A stretch of 64,000 nucleotides of DNA from Gorsachius magnificus (GCA_034008185.1 CM067085.1:57766602-57830601), one strand, 5' to 3'. Shown: positions 10,721-24,900, counted from the first letter of the stretch. Notes: a model not told the origin generated them from the letters alone. Program-made: numbers and translations.

Positions 10721-13700
10721 CAGGCGGTGCCTCCCGTCCGCGGCCCGACGTGGCGCCCCGCGGCCGGAGCATCACTGGCAGGGCCGAGGCATCCCCGCGA
10801 TGCAGGGGCGGGGACGCCAAAAAGCCATCGCTCCCGCTCCCCCCAGCCGCCCCCGACTGTCTTGCGGCCCCCTGCCGCCCTGCCCGCCCTTGGTCTCCCT
10901 CCTTCCCGCAAGGCGGGAGCCATTTTCTTCACTTTTGATAAGTTGCAGGGGCCGGGGGCCGGCGGGGAGGGGCTCGCAGCCGCCTGGGGAGCGGCGCGGG
11001 AAAGTGATGGGAGCTGGCTCAGCATCCCCGCCGCGGGACGGGAATGTCGCGAGCCACAGGCTAAACCAGCGTGGGCGATGGGGAAGACCTTGCAAGGGCA
11101 TCCTGCCCGCGGGTGGAGGCTGTCCTCCATCACTGGGAACATCCACCCACCGTGGGAGCGAAAGGGACAAGCGCGTGGGTGTCAGACCTCTGCTCCCGTA
11201 GGCTAACCTGCCGTTGTATTTCTGGGCTACCTGGGAGCGATGCTGAGGACCTGTCGGTCGTTGGGTTTTCTGCAGCTTCTCCTGGTGTTCTGCAGAGCAG
11301 TTGTTGCGGCTGGCAAGCGCAGGGGCTGCTCTGCTTGGTTGTTTTCACACTTTGTTTCCAAATGCAGCAGAACTCCCAGCAGTAGCCATGGCCCCTGGTG
11401 TGGCCCCTTTGCTGGCCACCTCGGCCTCTCTCCCTGCTCTCGCTGGGGCAGCCACTGCTGAGCCCTCTTGGGCAGGCTGAGACGGGCACGAGATTTCCTC
11501 AGTGACAGGGTGGCTTCACCACCCTCCTGCTCTGTGCTGTATAAGGTCATCACCTTGCTCTTCCAGCACCGCAGGATCTGCCCGGCATCAGACAAGGAGC
11601 ATTAGTAGGAGCTGGAAGAGGATCACAGGAGGGTTTATACCAGCAGTGAGTTCTCGATCCCCGTTCCACGTGGCTAATCCCTCGGTGCAGATAACCTCGC
11701 CCCATCGCTGGTGCAGAAATGCCTGCTCTGGGGACGGGCCAGCTCGGGCAGCTCCCAGATGCTCTCTCTGTCTCCAGAGTGGGAACTGAAATTTGGCCCA
11801 GAAAAGTTTTGCTTCACCAACATTTCTGTACTGCTCAAAGTGGGTATTGATAAGTTTGATTTCAGCAGTGAAATGGGGAGGGGTCTTCAATGTTAGCATC
11901 TCCCCATCCGCCGCAGACGGCCAGAGAGCACCCGCAGCCTCCTCGGCTTCTGGCATGGCACCAGCCTGAGTCCTGCCTGTGGCACCCTTGGAGTTACCTG
12001 CCCCCAGCAGGGAATGACCATGAAATAGAATATTCTTTCAGTAGAAACACATCAAAGAAGAGAAGAAGCCTTTGCTGTTTTAACCAGTTGCACATAAAAC
12101 TAGTGCTGGCTGAATGCAGGTATGCATCGGGTGCTGTGCACACTGGAGAAGGCAAACTGCAGTCTGCACGGGAGCGGTGGGTATGGCAGGGACAGCTTCT
12201 GGTAGGCAGGTGATGGAAATCTGTCTCCCAGGAGATCCTCTGTAGCATGAGATATGGGTTTTTTTCTTATAACAGGGAGTTCTTCCTTCCTGTATGTTCC
12301 TGATAAACATGTCCAAGATTTTGCAGGGCAAAAAGACTTGCAACTAGAAAAACCCTGGAAGAGTCTAGTCCTTACCTACAAAATACAGACAGATCTTTCT
12401 CCCCGGTAAAGACAAGTGTGGAATGGGAGAAACACATGGCTGTGCCATGGGGGAGCTGCAGAAGGATGGGGTAGGTGGGAATTTTCCCTGGGGGGGCAAA
12501 AGCCCCGCAAGCCTGGGCCCAGGAAGGGGATGGCCAGGGCATGGCATGGGAGGAACAGTCAGCTCCAAGCTGGGCTTTGTTTACTGCTTAACATTACTGG
12601 GATTCCCACCTGTGTCACCAGCCTGTGACACCTTACAGACACCCTGCCTAAATTCCTGTCTTTTCAGTAGCATGTGTTGGAGGTCTTCCTGCACCTCCTG
12701 TGCGTGTGGCCTTGGCAATGGCGCAATAAGGAGCACAGGAGGGTTTTCTCTTCTTTCAGCTTCAACCTTGTCTGTGACTAATCATTGAAATGGGCTACCA
12801 GGTTTGTTTTGTCGATGTAGACATGGGACTGCTCGGGGGAGATGCTGCAGAGGTGGCAGCAGTGTGGGACCCCGCGTGTGCAGTGAGAGGTGGGACCCAG
12901 CCCACCCCTACCTGTGGCAGCTCGGGGGGAGCAGCAGCTCTGTTTCAGAAGCCAGGGGCTGCAATGTGGGACCTGCTTATCCCTCCCTGCAGCGAGATGG
13001 CCCAGGAGCAGCGAAGGAGCAATGGTTTCCAAATGGCAGCAGTAGCCATAACGCCAGCCATCCCTGCACCTTTTTCTGTGTGATCCTCAGAGAGAAAAAA
13101 AAAAATGCAGACACTTTCAAATGGCTGGGGATGGCTCGTGGCGTGGTTTGCTCTGCAAGACGGCGGGAGTTGCTGTCCGCACCTCCCTGCATTGCTGCCA
13201 CTGGCACAATGAGCCACTATGGGTAGCCACGTCCAAACAGGCAAGAGCTGATTTACTGTAGTCTTGTATTTTTGCAAAGCTTTGCTGAGTGCCAGCAGCT
13301 GCTGCACTGCCTGGTGCCACGGGACGAAGCGGCCGTGTGAGCAGTGAAACCTCCTCTGGAATCTGGCAGTTGCAGCACCTGGTCAGGCTGGGCCATGGCG
13401 TTCCTCCATGGGGGGACACTGGGGTGTGGGGGAGAAGCCTGATGCTGTTGTTAACTGTTTTTCGATGTGTTTGTGTTATTGCTCCTCTTTGTGGACAACG
13501 CTGAAGCGGCTGAACGTCATACAAAGAGCATCGGGGATACTGAATTACTGCTGAACTTAACCCCCCAATTCCCTTACATGAGTTTCATAGTGGTTTCATT
13601 TCCACTGACTCCAGTGGAGACATGAAAACCAAGGCAAATAAAGAGCAGGCCAAAATACTCACTTTCTGAAAAAAACATGGATCCCAGGCATATCCCTAAA

Positions 13701-14511
13701 CACTGCTTAATGCGAAACCAAAGCTGATCAGTTGAACAAGTCCATAGCCTGGGCTACACCATGTGTACTTACATGTGTTTTCACTGACATGCATATATAA
13801 ATACTCCCCCTCCATACTGTTTCCCATTCATTTATAGACCTGGCTAAGGAAAGTTTTAAAATCATGACATTCCTTCAGCAAATTTTACAGGAGAGCTGGA
13901 TGTATTGCTTAAGGGGGTTCTGCAGGTTTGGACTCACTAGTGTCTGTTGGAGTCACACTAGCTGGGAAGATGGCATGGTAAATCAGAGCATATCCTTAAG
14001 ACTAATAAACCTGAAATAAAGGGGGGTTTTTCTTCTGATTTTAAAAAAAATCTGTAATACATAGTGAAGGAAAAGTTATTAAGGACACAATTCCTTATAT
14101 TTAATAAATGGGGGCACTACACAGCTTTGAAAATTTTCCCTGTAGAAGTCCCAATGCATTTTTTTTTTTCCGTCTGGTTGTACTAAGTCCTCTCAAGTGC
14201 TACTTTGTGTATTCCCAGACAATGACAATCTCCATTTCTGGAAGCGTTAATTTTAAGATTGAGAAGAGCGGATGAGTCATGGGCTGTTGTGGTATAGATG
14301 GATGCTCATTTTTACGTCACCTTCTAAGTAGGCCATGGCAAAGAGTAACTAAAAGTCCGGTTGGGTGCTGTGAGGTGGGAACGGTGGTTCCAGGTTGGGT
14401 GTGTAAGGGACCTGTCAGTGCAGTGTCTAGCAAAAGGCATCAATAACTCCAGAAAAAAACACAGACTATCAATAACGGGACTTCTTGGGAGTCTTGGGGA
14501 AAAAGCAGAGC

Positions 14512-14552
14512 TGGGAGGGACAGGATGGGATGGGACAGGGTGGGACGGGCGG
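14512..14552 (+). repeat. purine-rich pentamer repeat
   Basis: A degenerate run of GGGAC, GGGAT and GGGTG units on the plus strand. Low complexity with weak G-quadruplex potential. It creates a glycine- and tryptophan-rich chance frame that should not be read as protein. Confidence 0.75.
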
Positions 14553-15464
14553 AGTGAAAGGGAAGGCAGATGTGTGCGGCTGGGAGGCAGCAGGTGCTTA
14601 CCCGTTTTCTGGCATTTTGAAGAATTTCCTCTGTCTGTGGAAAAAAAACCTGGCAGGCAGAGTGATGGGGCCGTGGCACAGGAGATAGTCAGAAGAAAGA
14701 GCAGGTCTCAGGAATAGACTTCACTTGCACCGTCCTCTGCACTCTCCTGGGTGTCACAGAATTTAGGAGACTGTGTAGAGGTGTGAAAAAGTATGATTGA
14801 AAGGAAGAAAAAAATCTTAATGGAAACCCAAAAAGCAGCCTACTACCAGACTCAGTCCCAAGTTTGCCTTGCCCAGCGCAGCTCCTCCCTCTGAAGAGCA
14901 GGCTGCCACCTGGGTGCCACCATCACTCTTGATCTCCAGTATGCAGCTGGGTTTTAGCGTCATCAATGAGATATTGAAAGAGCTCATGCATCAGGAGGAC
15001 ACCAAGAACTGTGTCAACACTTTGTGAGCTTTCCTCTCTTGTGGTGAGCTCTGATGGCAGGCTGCAGGTATGACAGCCCCGTGAGTTACACGAGACTTTG
15101 GCAAGGGTTGATGTCAAAAATGGGTCGCAAGCGGAGAGAAGGAGCAAGGAACGATCAGTGCTGAGGGGCTGGGGAACTTGCTGGAATAGCTCTGGATATT
15201 TGCATCCCTGCAACAGGCAACGGCCACTCCCCATGGGAATTCGCTGCTCCCCCACGCCCTCGGTCACTTCCCAGGTTATTTTCACCGCGAGCAGCTGAAG
15301 CTCCATCCAACTTGATATTCCCTGGAGAGGAGGCACAGTTGCAACGGTAAAGCAACAAAGTTCACATACATTTTCTCATCAGAAAGACAAAAGAAGCTGA
15401 GAGGAGTTGGGATAAGCCTGCATCTCCTGCTCTGTGACTTTCCCCGCAGGAGCCCATGGCTGTG

Positions 15465-15540
15465 CCGGGGGGCTCAGTGGGCTCAGGGGGTTTGGAGGAC
15501 TCAGGGGGCTCGGGGAGGGGGGGAGTCAGGGGACCCAGGG
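15465..15540 (+). repeat. G-rich segment with quadruplex potential
   Basis: Repeated clusters of GGGGG and GGGGCTCA separated by short spacers, giving at least four runs of four or more G within 75 bases. The sequence is consistent with a plus-strand G-quadruplex. The imperfect GGGGGCTCA unit suggests minisatellite-like growth. Confidence 0.6.
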
Positions 15541-18500
15541 CTGCACCCCCCAGCAGAAGGGGCTGCAGAGGCTGCTACAACAGAGCTGGGGTGAAGCCCC
15601 ACTCAGGCTGGCTCGCAGCCACCCTGAAATGTCAGGGGAGAACAGTGCGGAGGTGAGAGCCCAGACACTTACTCATTTCCTGACATTGCAATCACTTTCA
15701 GATTATATATTTTTTAAAATGTTAATATTGCAGGCAATGCACGGGGGTCACTGGGTTGTCCAGTGCTGGCCACAGGGGTCAGGGCTGCGGTCAGAAGAGT
15801 CACCAGTCCTCATTTCCATTTTGTTTTCCTCTGAACCATGTACCTGTCTCCCAAGTTCTGTTGTTCAGGTGGTGCAGAAAAGGCCTTCGCTATCATTTAA
15901 ATTCCACCCTGGAGAAAGCTGAGCTCTCTAGGTTGATCCAGCAAAAAGTATTTAAATGTCTGCTTCAAACCTAATTACAGCTGTCTCTCAAATCCATAAT
16001 TTCATCTAAATTTGCCACAATTCATGCATGACTTTCCCTGTCAGAGCCGCCCGTATGAAGAGCAGATGAAGGTCATTCCTAACTCTGCTGCTAACATGGG
16101 GAAATTAGAATTGCTTTGATGCAGAGGCTTCCCACTAGTGTTTTCTGTCAGTGCTGGCAAAGTTGTTGGCTATTACATTTTTGCTGTACCTCTCATCAAA
16201 GCACACACACGGTGCTTTCCACCGAGCACAGAGGGAAGAAAATTCGACTTCCCTCCTTTGCTGCAGTGGGCTGCACTCTGCAGCAAGCGTGTGTCAAAAA
16301 TACATTGCAGATACTGCAGCAGTAACAAATACTCACCATGTGCTCCATTATATTTTCACAGAAACAGTCCGTGCTTATTCCCTGTTTCATGTCCTTCTGA
16401 CCTTTAAGATACTTGAATTCTTTCTACCTCTAAAATTAAAATATACGCCATGTAGGCGAGGTGCTCAGGGGGGACACCTGCCATCAGGCGCTAGCACTGA
16501 GACCCCCAGCAGCAGCTGCCCCTGCCATGGGTGGGCTTCCAGCCCTGAAATCCTGTGGATCCCAACAGGCAAGATAAAATTAATGATCAATAACAGTCCT
16601 GCACCAGATACGGACTGACGTGGCAATAGGAGGGGAGATGGTGCCAGCCATCCGGAGGATGCGGCATGGAGCCACATTGCGCCACCGGCGAGAGGACGGC
16701 TCGCTTGCAGAGCCTGTGGCATGCTCTGCTTCAGGATGCTGGGGATTCCGTGCCCCTCACAAGCAAGTATGGGGAGATGCACAGACAGACGCTGGTGTGC
16801 GAATTAGCATGCGTGCACATGTGTGGAAGGAGGACTCATAGAAGCTGCACTGAAAGAAATGCCACAAAGGAGGACTTGATGGTAAGACCACCATGAGCTG
16901 CACAATACATCCCAGAGCAAATATTTCTTCATAGACATGAGCAATGTAAACCAGGTGAGCTGGTTTACTGCTCCATAAAGGTTCACTGTTATGATCACTC
17001 TGGCTTCAAATGTCCCGGGAAACTGCAATGTTCACACTCAGGACTCTGTTCATAACATACCTTTTAAAATTTTTTAAAACCCACCTATTTTCCTGACATC
17101 ATCTTATTATTCACAGCTATCGAAAATACTCTAAATCATGTCTGGAATTCTGGGTATTTGGTAACTCACCCTACTTTTCTCTCTGTACATGGTTTTTGAG
17201 TAGTGACTGTGCACTTCCCAGTGGGCCACCGCACTTTCAGAGACCCTCCGCGGGCCAGGAGTCAAGGAACCGGCAGCAGAAGGCAGCTGCAGCCTGGCAG
17301 GGCTCCCAAAAGAGTGTCACTGGGATGTCTCAAAAAATAAAGCAGCCATTTATGTTCTGGTTTATTACTTTCTTATTACAATCATTTTGTAGCAGGAATG
17401 ATATTCATGGCAATCAAATTTATACACAGTAGATGGCTTTGCAGTTACCAAAACCCTGAGCCTTGTTTTGGCATTTAATCAACCACAAAGCCATTATTTT
17501 TTGCACATATTTAATACCATATCCTTTATATTAATACATTAAAAACACAACAATAGGTGATGGTGGCACAAGTCTTCAGGGACAACCTGTTAGCAAGAAT
17601 ACCAACTCTTCACGGGCTCTGGGCTCTCCCTTGGCCAAGCAGATTTGTGGAGGCAGGTCACCCAGGGAAGGAGGCCAGCTGGCCAGTGCCCCTGAAAAGC
17701 CCGTACTCCTGCTTCCCAAGCTCAGCTTTCTGTGTCCGTGCTCTCCATCCTCATCAGCCCACCTGTAGCTGCACGAGGAATGTCCCATCACTCATTTCAA
17801 CAGGTTTTACCTGCCTGCTCTGGGAGGTCACCATGAGCTAACGACACTGTCGAGTGCACAGGTTTTATTGATTTTTTAATTTTTTTTTTTAAATTCTGCT
17901 GGAAGAGTTGAAGGTTGGTGGGGGCAGCTCTTGGCATGGACTGCCAGCGCAGGGCTCACCGTGTCCACAGCCCACCCGTGCTCAGGCCAGCTCCTCCGAG
18001 ACCAATGGCCACGTCCCCATTGAGTTTAATGTGCGTTAGATCGGAGGTCGAGTAAACTTTCCTTTTTTTTTGGTCTAACACCCTCCTAGCATTTAAAAAT
18101 AGAGCTGTTACTAAGCAATGGCAGTAAGTAGAAAGCAAAGCCTATTGAGGATCGTTTCTGTGTGTTTCTGTGAACAGGTATTTTTCCCAGCCTAAGTACT
18201 GTAAACACTGTGGGTTGACAAATTATGAATCAGAGCCCTCCCTCCCCAGCCCGCACTGTCTCTCTCCCATTATCCCTGAGAACAATAGCAGCAACCATCA
18301 GGAGCTGTTTATTTTCACTCTGGCTTTGAACATCTTGGTTTGCAGGTCAGATTTTCTAGCCTTTCCACACATTTTAACATCTTTAAAAAAAAAAAAGAAA
18401 AAAAAGTGGGATGATGTTACCATATAGTGGTGTAACCACAGGGGGAAAGAGCTGGAGAAACATCCATGGGCCTCAGGTTTGAAAGCAAAGCGGAGCCCTG

Positions 18501-19730
18501 AGCAGCCACCCCTGTGCACCCGCCGTCTGCTGCCCCAAGCACATCCATGTGTCCTGGCAGTCCCAGCTCATCGTCTGGGACGGGAACCCTCTTAGATAGT
18601 GGCAGGTAGGACCAGGGAGGTGATTCCATCTTGATGTCAGCATTGCTGCAGAAATTTTACAGTCTGGATTAAAGTTGTGGGTTGAGGAGAAGAGTGAGAA
18701 TCCCAGTTTCCCAGGATGCGCTCACCAGGCTGCAGGCTGAGCATGCAGGAGCAGGAGGACACAGAGGGGCGTTAAACCCGGTAACCAGCAGGAGAGCAGG
18801 GAGAGAAATCACGTCAGGAGATGCAGAAGAGAAGTCCATTACTGCTAGGAGTTTCACAGACTCAGACAAGTATTTTCATTGCTGTTTGATCTCTTTTTTT
18901 TTTCAGCTGCCCTTTCTATTCCCACTTTAAGGAGAGGGGCCGGGTGGGGATATCCAGCCAGAGGAAGATGCAGCAGGAGGTGAGCAGCACTCAGAAACTG
19001 CTGCATGGGCCAAATCTTTGCAGCACTTGCTGTCCCATGTGGACCCAAACTAACTTCAGGATGAAAACTGAATTTTTTAATCCTTAGGATTACTTGCCTC
19101 ATTACTGTCTTGTGGTTATTTGCACAAGAGATCGTATTTGTTTCAGAACCTCCTTTTATGAGAAGTTCAGCAAGATTGGGTCCACCTTTGACAGTGGCAG
19201 GGTGGCTGCAGGCAGCTCCTGCCCCCTGTAAGAAGTATGCTGCATCCAAAACTGGTCACAGTGATGCTTTGCCTCTGGTGGGATGTGCTCAGAGATGTAT
19301 CTCCTGGGGATAGATTCTGCTCTCAGCTCTAATCATGGAGACCAAAATTATCTTTACTGATCTCAGCAGGGCTACTTCAGTTTGCAAGCTCTAATTCAGG
19401 GCAGTACTTATTGGCTTAACTTTCCCAACATGCCGGAGGTTACTCGCCATCGGTGGGTGTTTATGTTGGGCTCAGGACCTTAAAAATGAGAGACGATCAT
19501 GTGTGATCAGAAACCCAGTCAAATCACGTACACGTACTTGAAAAACAAATGCATCCATGATGCCTTTTTGCTCAGGCACCCAGGGATGAGCACTGGCCAA
19601 AGAGCAGCTCCTCTCTCCTTTATGGCTGTGTGCTCCTATGCAACCATTGCCCAAAATCCTAGAGCCCCACTGCTGCATCATGGGGGCTGCCACAGTCCCC
19701 ATGCAGTGCGGGCAACAAGGAGGGCTGCGT

Positions 19731-19768
19731 GACCCTCAGCACCCAATGCAGCAGGACCCTCAGCACCC
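19731..19768 (+). repeat. 23-bp period tandem duplication
   Basis: The 15-base string gaccctcagcaccca occurs at 19731-19745 and again at 19754-19768, linked by a variant spacer. A minor minisatellite seed in otherwise unique sequence. Confidence 0.75.
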
Positions 19769-21599
19769 ACAACCTGACCCACCCTGTGCAATCCCCCTTG
19801 CTGTTCAGGAGAGCACACACAGCATTTTCTCACTGCAGTTGCAGAATGGGCAAGGAAAAGGCAGCTTTTTCAGCCCGATTGTTTCCATGTGTGCATCAGT
19901 CTAAATTTCCACCATTCAGACAGTGCCACTGAATAAGAAAAACAAGGAGGGAAGGCAAAAATCATCATAAGACCAGAGATAGTGGAAAGACACGGGTGCC
20001 TGCAACTGAGTGAATTTTGCAAACAATCCCTGGCCACTCTCCTCAAGCCCCTGGGCTCCTTGGTGGCCCCGGCTGCAGTGGAGATGGGGAGGAGAAACAG
20101 GACATGAGCCCCCGTGTCAGCACGGCTCTGATCAAATGCTGGCACTTCGGTGACCCTTCCTATGTAACACTGCAATCAAGTGTATTTAATGACTAATAGC
20201 GAAGGCTAAATAAAGCAGAAGCATTAGGGTTGTATCTGAATTGAAAAAGTCCAACCCAACATACTGAAATTAAAGTTTTAGACAAAATCTTTATAATTAC
20301 TGTGGTCAGTAAAGAAGTGACTTGCTGTGAGAAGTAGGAAAATCCTTAACAGCATGCGTGTGAGCTACCTCCATGGGACCACTGCCCGTGGACAGGGATC
20401 TCCTTACAAGCAGGAGCTACACATATTCCAGCATCACACAGCTTCCACCCTGGTGGCCTCCCCACAGTCGTGCCCACGCTGCTGCCAGCTGTTCCAAGGC
20501 CCATTTAGAAATTCAGCACAGTTGCATCACTTTTCTGAAACACAGTTATACCGGGATTTCTCCTGACGCTAAAACTTTCTGCATATTACAAATACTATTT
20601 TAATGCAACATGAACTGCTGTAAGAACTGCTTCAAAATGAAAATGTGCGACCTCCAGCATTGAGGTTGACCTGTGAGCAGAGCGTCTTCCCTGGATGGGG
20701 ACTTTAAAGCCATTGCCTGCAGACAGATGCTTCAAGAGCTCCCCAGCACCGCACCACTGCTGGGAGCTGCAATTCCTTATGGCAGTATCCCTGTGCTGGA
20801 ACTGCATTTGTGCCTTTACAGCCATTTGAAGGTGGCAAGCATTCTTATCCAGCTTTTGCTGTTCTCATACCTATTTACTGTTAAGGGCTCTTTGACATGA
20901 ATTCACCAATATCTGTATTCAAATTGGATGCAAACACCCCCCCTACACACACAATTTTCTTAAAAGGAGAATGGGAGATTAAACAAACTAAAGATCCATT
21001 GTTACTAGGCCGAGTGCTTTCATCCTATTTAAACAACATCTTCATGGCACCAAACAGATGACCACAGGTGGTACCTGCCCTGGGGGAGGGATTATGAGGG
21101 AGGGGACATCTGTGCCGTGGGGCTGGGACAGGCTCATTTGGCACTGCATGCTGGGGGCTTGGCATGTCCTGCTCCCACTGCAGAGGGACAGTGCCGAGGG
21201 CCACCACGACTCAGCCAGTGGGGCTGTGCCCCATGTGCTGGCTGTGCCCATGTCAAGGGCATGGCGCGACTTTCGGCAGTGCCTTTTCCTGATACATCAG
21301 CCAGCAGCCCTGACCTTGGAGGCTGTTGCAAAGAAATAAGCTCTTCCTGTTCCCAGGGACTGGAAAAATCAATGGTTTCAGACTGTCTGGTGGCACAGGC
21401 ACTGCTGGTGCTGCTTCACCTGCACAGAGCAAACCACCACGGGGATATGCTCTGCCAGCTCAGCACACGGGCAGCGGGGAGGACAGGGATGCTCCCCGTG
21501 TGGGGCTGGAGACCCGCAGCTCCTCCTTGCCGGGTCGGATGTGCAGCAGGATGGGGCAGAACTTGATTTACTCACAGTGCTGAACAAAGCACTAAAAGC

Positions 21600-21990
21600 T
21601 TGGTGAGATGTCCAGGTTTTAACAAATTATTTACAGTATATATATATTTTATTTCTTATGGTGGGGAAAAATTGTAAGATTCATTATTGCATACACTAAT
21701 TGCTTTGGTTAAGCGTCAAACCTGCACAATGTAATGCTGTGTTTTCATATATTAAAGACATTAATTACCAGGAAACAGTACGCCATGACTAATTCATTTT
21801 TTTTAAAAAAAAAGAAAAAGAAATCAATATTAAGTATTTTGACTATTAGGAGCTGAAGCAGCACGACATATCTGAAGTCAATGTTTCCCTACTGAGCTGT
21901 ACTGGTTAAGGACTCAGGCTTAGCAATTGCATTATTGTTATCAAAAACTGTTATTGGCTCTGTGAATCATGTTACTGTCAGGTTACCGTG
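21600..21990. promoter_or_regulatory. candidate conserved AT-rich block
   Basis: A long AT-rich, non-repetitive stretch with homeodomain cores, including TTAATTA at 21761-21767, plus a short TA run near 21638 and a poly-T/poly-A patch at about 21800. Codons are not plausible in any frame. Texture resembles vertebrate conserved non-coding elements, but no alignment was possible. Confidence 0.25.
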
Positions 21991-24900
21991 TACGGATTAA
22001 TACGATAATAACACCCAGAGCCCAGGAGAGCACAGCCAGAGCTGCAGCGGGCTGGATGCAGGATGCAGCCGTGCCCACGGCTGAGGGGCTGAGCCCTCAG
22101 ACGTCTTCCCAGGCCCCGGTGATGCAGTGCGAGGGGCCAGGGGCAGAGGCAACCGTGGTAGCAAACGCGCATGGAAGCGATGCCCTTGCTTCTCCTTTGC
22201 GTCTCTTTGCTTTTCAACAAATAAAATTGTGGAAATCCTTAAGTGACTGTAAATGAAAAGCAAGAGGCAAGCTTGATTGCGATGACAGAGAGTAAGGTAA
22301 AAGACAAAAGCAGTTACTTACTTTGTTCTTCCTTATGACCTACAGGTTCCCCTAATTCTTGACTCCTCACATTTCTCTTGGCAACACATTAAAATAAAGT
22401 TTTTGTGCTGGTATGGTCGCCTGGTCACTTTGGGAATTTAATCACATATTTCAAGTGCCACTGGGAATTTCTAAATGACTCAAGTAAAAACTGTCAGAGA
22501 GAAAACCAGCCTTTGCCCTACAAAGCCTTGGGCTTGACGTGCCCAGCACAACCTGGCCCCCTCCATCAGAGACAAGGGGAAACCCCGCAGGAATGGAGCT
22601 TACTCTGACAAAGGCACTGCAAACTGGAGCAATATTTCTCTGCTACATTAGAGTAAGTTATAATGTTTGTTACAAGAAAAGCAGCTGCCTAGGTACAGAA
22701 TACGTTCATAGTAAAATAAAGTATCTCATTGGATCAAATCTCTTGCCAACATTGGATATTCAAATTTTACTTTGCGATGTTTCTTTGCAAGCTCCACAAA
22801 CCCTGCACCCCCCTGTGCCATCCTGTCCCTGTCCCTGCGGGCAGGGGCCCCTGCCCACTGGGCAGCACGAACTCCCCTCCTGCCCTCCCGGCTCTCAGCA
22901 TGGTGCCACAGGCGCACGGCAGCATTTTTTCCTCTGCTTGTAATAGATGCAATATTTCTTCACACATGGTCAGCAGAGAACCTCCCCGGGTTTTTCTCCC
23001 CCAGTATGCAGCCCAGTCCCAATGCTGAACCGAGCCTGGCATCACCACCAGGGCTTGTTGGATACAGCTCGAATCAGAATTTCCATTTCTTTCATGAAAT
23101 ACTTCGTGCTCAGCAAGAACCTTCCATAGGCGGTGGCCAAGCCATTTTATTTTCTACCCTCAAACCCCCTCCGGAAACCTTTTTGCTGTGCTGTCTGGGA
23201 GCAATTTCAGAGGAGCTCTGTTGCCCCCAAACACTGATATCACCTGCCCTCCCCCTGACCGCTTGTTCCTGTGCCATCCTGTCTGTCCCTTGTTGCCCCG
23301 TGTCTGTCTGACCATACAGCAGCTGGGCAGGACCCACCACATCAGGTTTCGCTTGTACAGCAGTTGAGGCAATGCAGGGCGGGTTTCTGGACACTGGATG
23401 AACACATATATTGTTCATAATGTTATGCATTGGACATAATCACAGAACATCTCCAAAGCCTGTGCAAATCTGCTGGAGGAGCCCGGGCAGACATGAGGAT
23501 GCTCTTCTTTTCCAGCAGGAGTGGAAGCTCTTCGCTTCCCACTGCTTTTTCAGCAGTTCCCTCTTCGCAGGTCGGGAGCCGTCTGGGTGCTCCCGGGGAG
23601 CAGAGCAGGTGCCGCCTGCCAGCAGCACGTCCCCAGACTGGGGGAAATAACCATACCTCCAGTTTTCACCCAAGCTTCTTGTGCAAGTAACTGCTTAATG
23701 ATCATCTCCATTGAAGGCTGCAGTATGTAAGTAGCATTTCATACCCCATAAAATCAAAGTCTCACTTCATTTAATAGTGTCATTTTTTATAAGCCATAAA
23801 CCGCTGTACTTGCTGCAGACTCCTGCCTCAGCAGCGTGCCATACAGCCCACCCACAGTCGGCTCTGCAGTCACCTGCCACCGAGAGACAGGCAGCTCTGA
23901 ACGGGAAAACCCCAATTCTGCAGTGGATGGCATTTTTGAGACACCGTAAGCGCATAAATTCCCTGGTAAGTGGCTGGGTTTATGTCACTGAAGTACTTTT
24001 TGGAAACTCATGGCTGTAGACAGTAAAGAAGAGTATCCCCTAATAAAGGGATGGCAGCTGGGAATGGATTTTAGAGAATATTAAATATCACAGATCGGCA
24101 CCAAAAGGTGCCAAGACTTGAAAGATTCCCATTCCACAACCAAAGTGGAACAACAATTTCTGAGTGCAGAGCTGTTCTCCCCGTGCTCATTTCCCCTCTT
24201 TATTAATTTTTCTTTTCTATACCCATTCTTTCCTAGTCAGATGGTGAAGGAGAGTCAGATGAATGTAAGAAAAAGTGCATATTTGAGGATAATCTTGTGT
24301 CTTGTCAACCTCCTTCATGATGATTAGGAAGGAGGTTCGGACAAGATGCGGAGTGAGTTATGTCTGCAGCCAGAGAATAAAAATGATACCACAGGTAGAC
24401 TTTTCTTTCAATGATGATGAGAGGGTCATTGTTCTTCCAGGAAAAAGTGTTTCATGGGTCCTTGCTCAAATTCAATTGCATTTTCTTCTGCTTAATTTTC
24501 TGCTACTGATTAAGCTGAACATTGCCTGAAAGTCTGGAATAGTAGAGAAAGTCTTACGCTTCCCAGTAACTCCTGCATCTTCCCAACGCAGCAGTGGAAG
24601 CAGCAATTTTAGGGGTTTCAGGTCTTAAAGTAAGCCGCAATTGTCACCTTTTTTCTTTTCTACAAAGAGTTTTTCCATACAATCCCCCATATAGACATTT
24701 CAAGAGGATCAAATTTTAATTCTTAATCATAACAGCCTGGATAATTGACCCAGACAGCTCTCCAATTGCTTTCCCCATTGCTACAGTCTGCTCCCATTGC
24801 ACTAGTGCTTCCAAATGTTTGTCTCATTTTCCAAAACCTAGCTGGTAAAATGAAAAATCTGAAGTGTTTTTTTTCATCTTTGACTTATGTTTGGATTTAT

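Larger units (their letters stand above)
9590..11170. promoter_or_regulatory. CpG island, probable promoter
   Basis: CpG dinucleotides become dense from about 9600, peak at 10000-10900 and fade after about 11150, in a window that is otherwise CpG-poor. The core holds several GC-box-like sites (GGGGCGG or the reverse form, for example around 10590-10680), a GGC triplet run, a 10-base GC tandem repeat and no TATA box that I can see. This is the architecture of a housekeeping or developmental vertebrate promoter. A good donor on the minus strand at 10356 suggests transcription towards lower coordinates. A weaker GTGAGT on the plus strand at 9987-9992 leaves bidirectional activity possible. Long open frames here reflect scarce stop codons. 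Confidence 0.85.

Noticed and set aside
9922..11206. Overlapping open frames of 406 to 422 codons on both strands
   Set aside because: They lie in the CpG island, where GC-rich sequence has few stop codons. The peptides are low-complexity R/P/G/A strings and several frames on both strands are open together, which is not how a real gene looks.
13601..13618. Small hairpin TCCACTG-ACTC-CAGTGGA, with a similar string near 59980
   Set aside because: May be a remnant of an old amniote repeat, but the matches are too short to assign.
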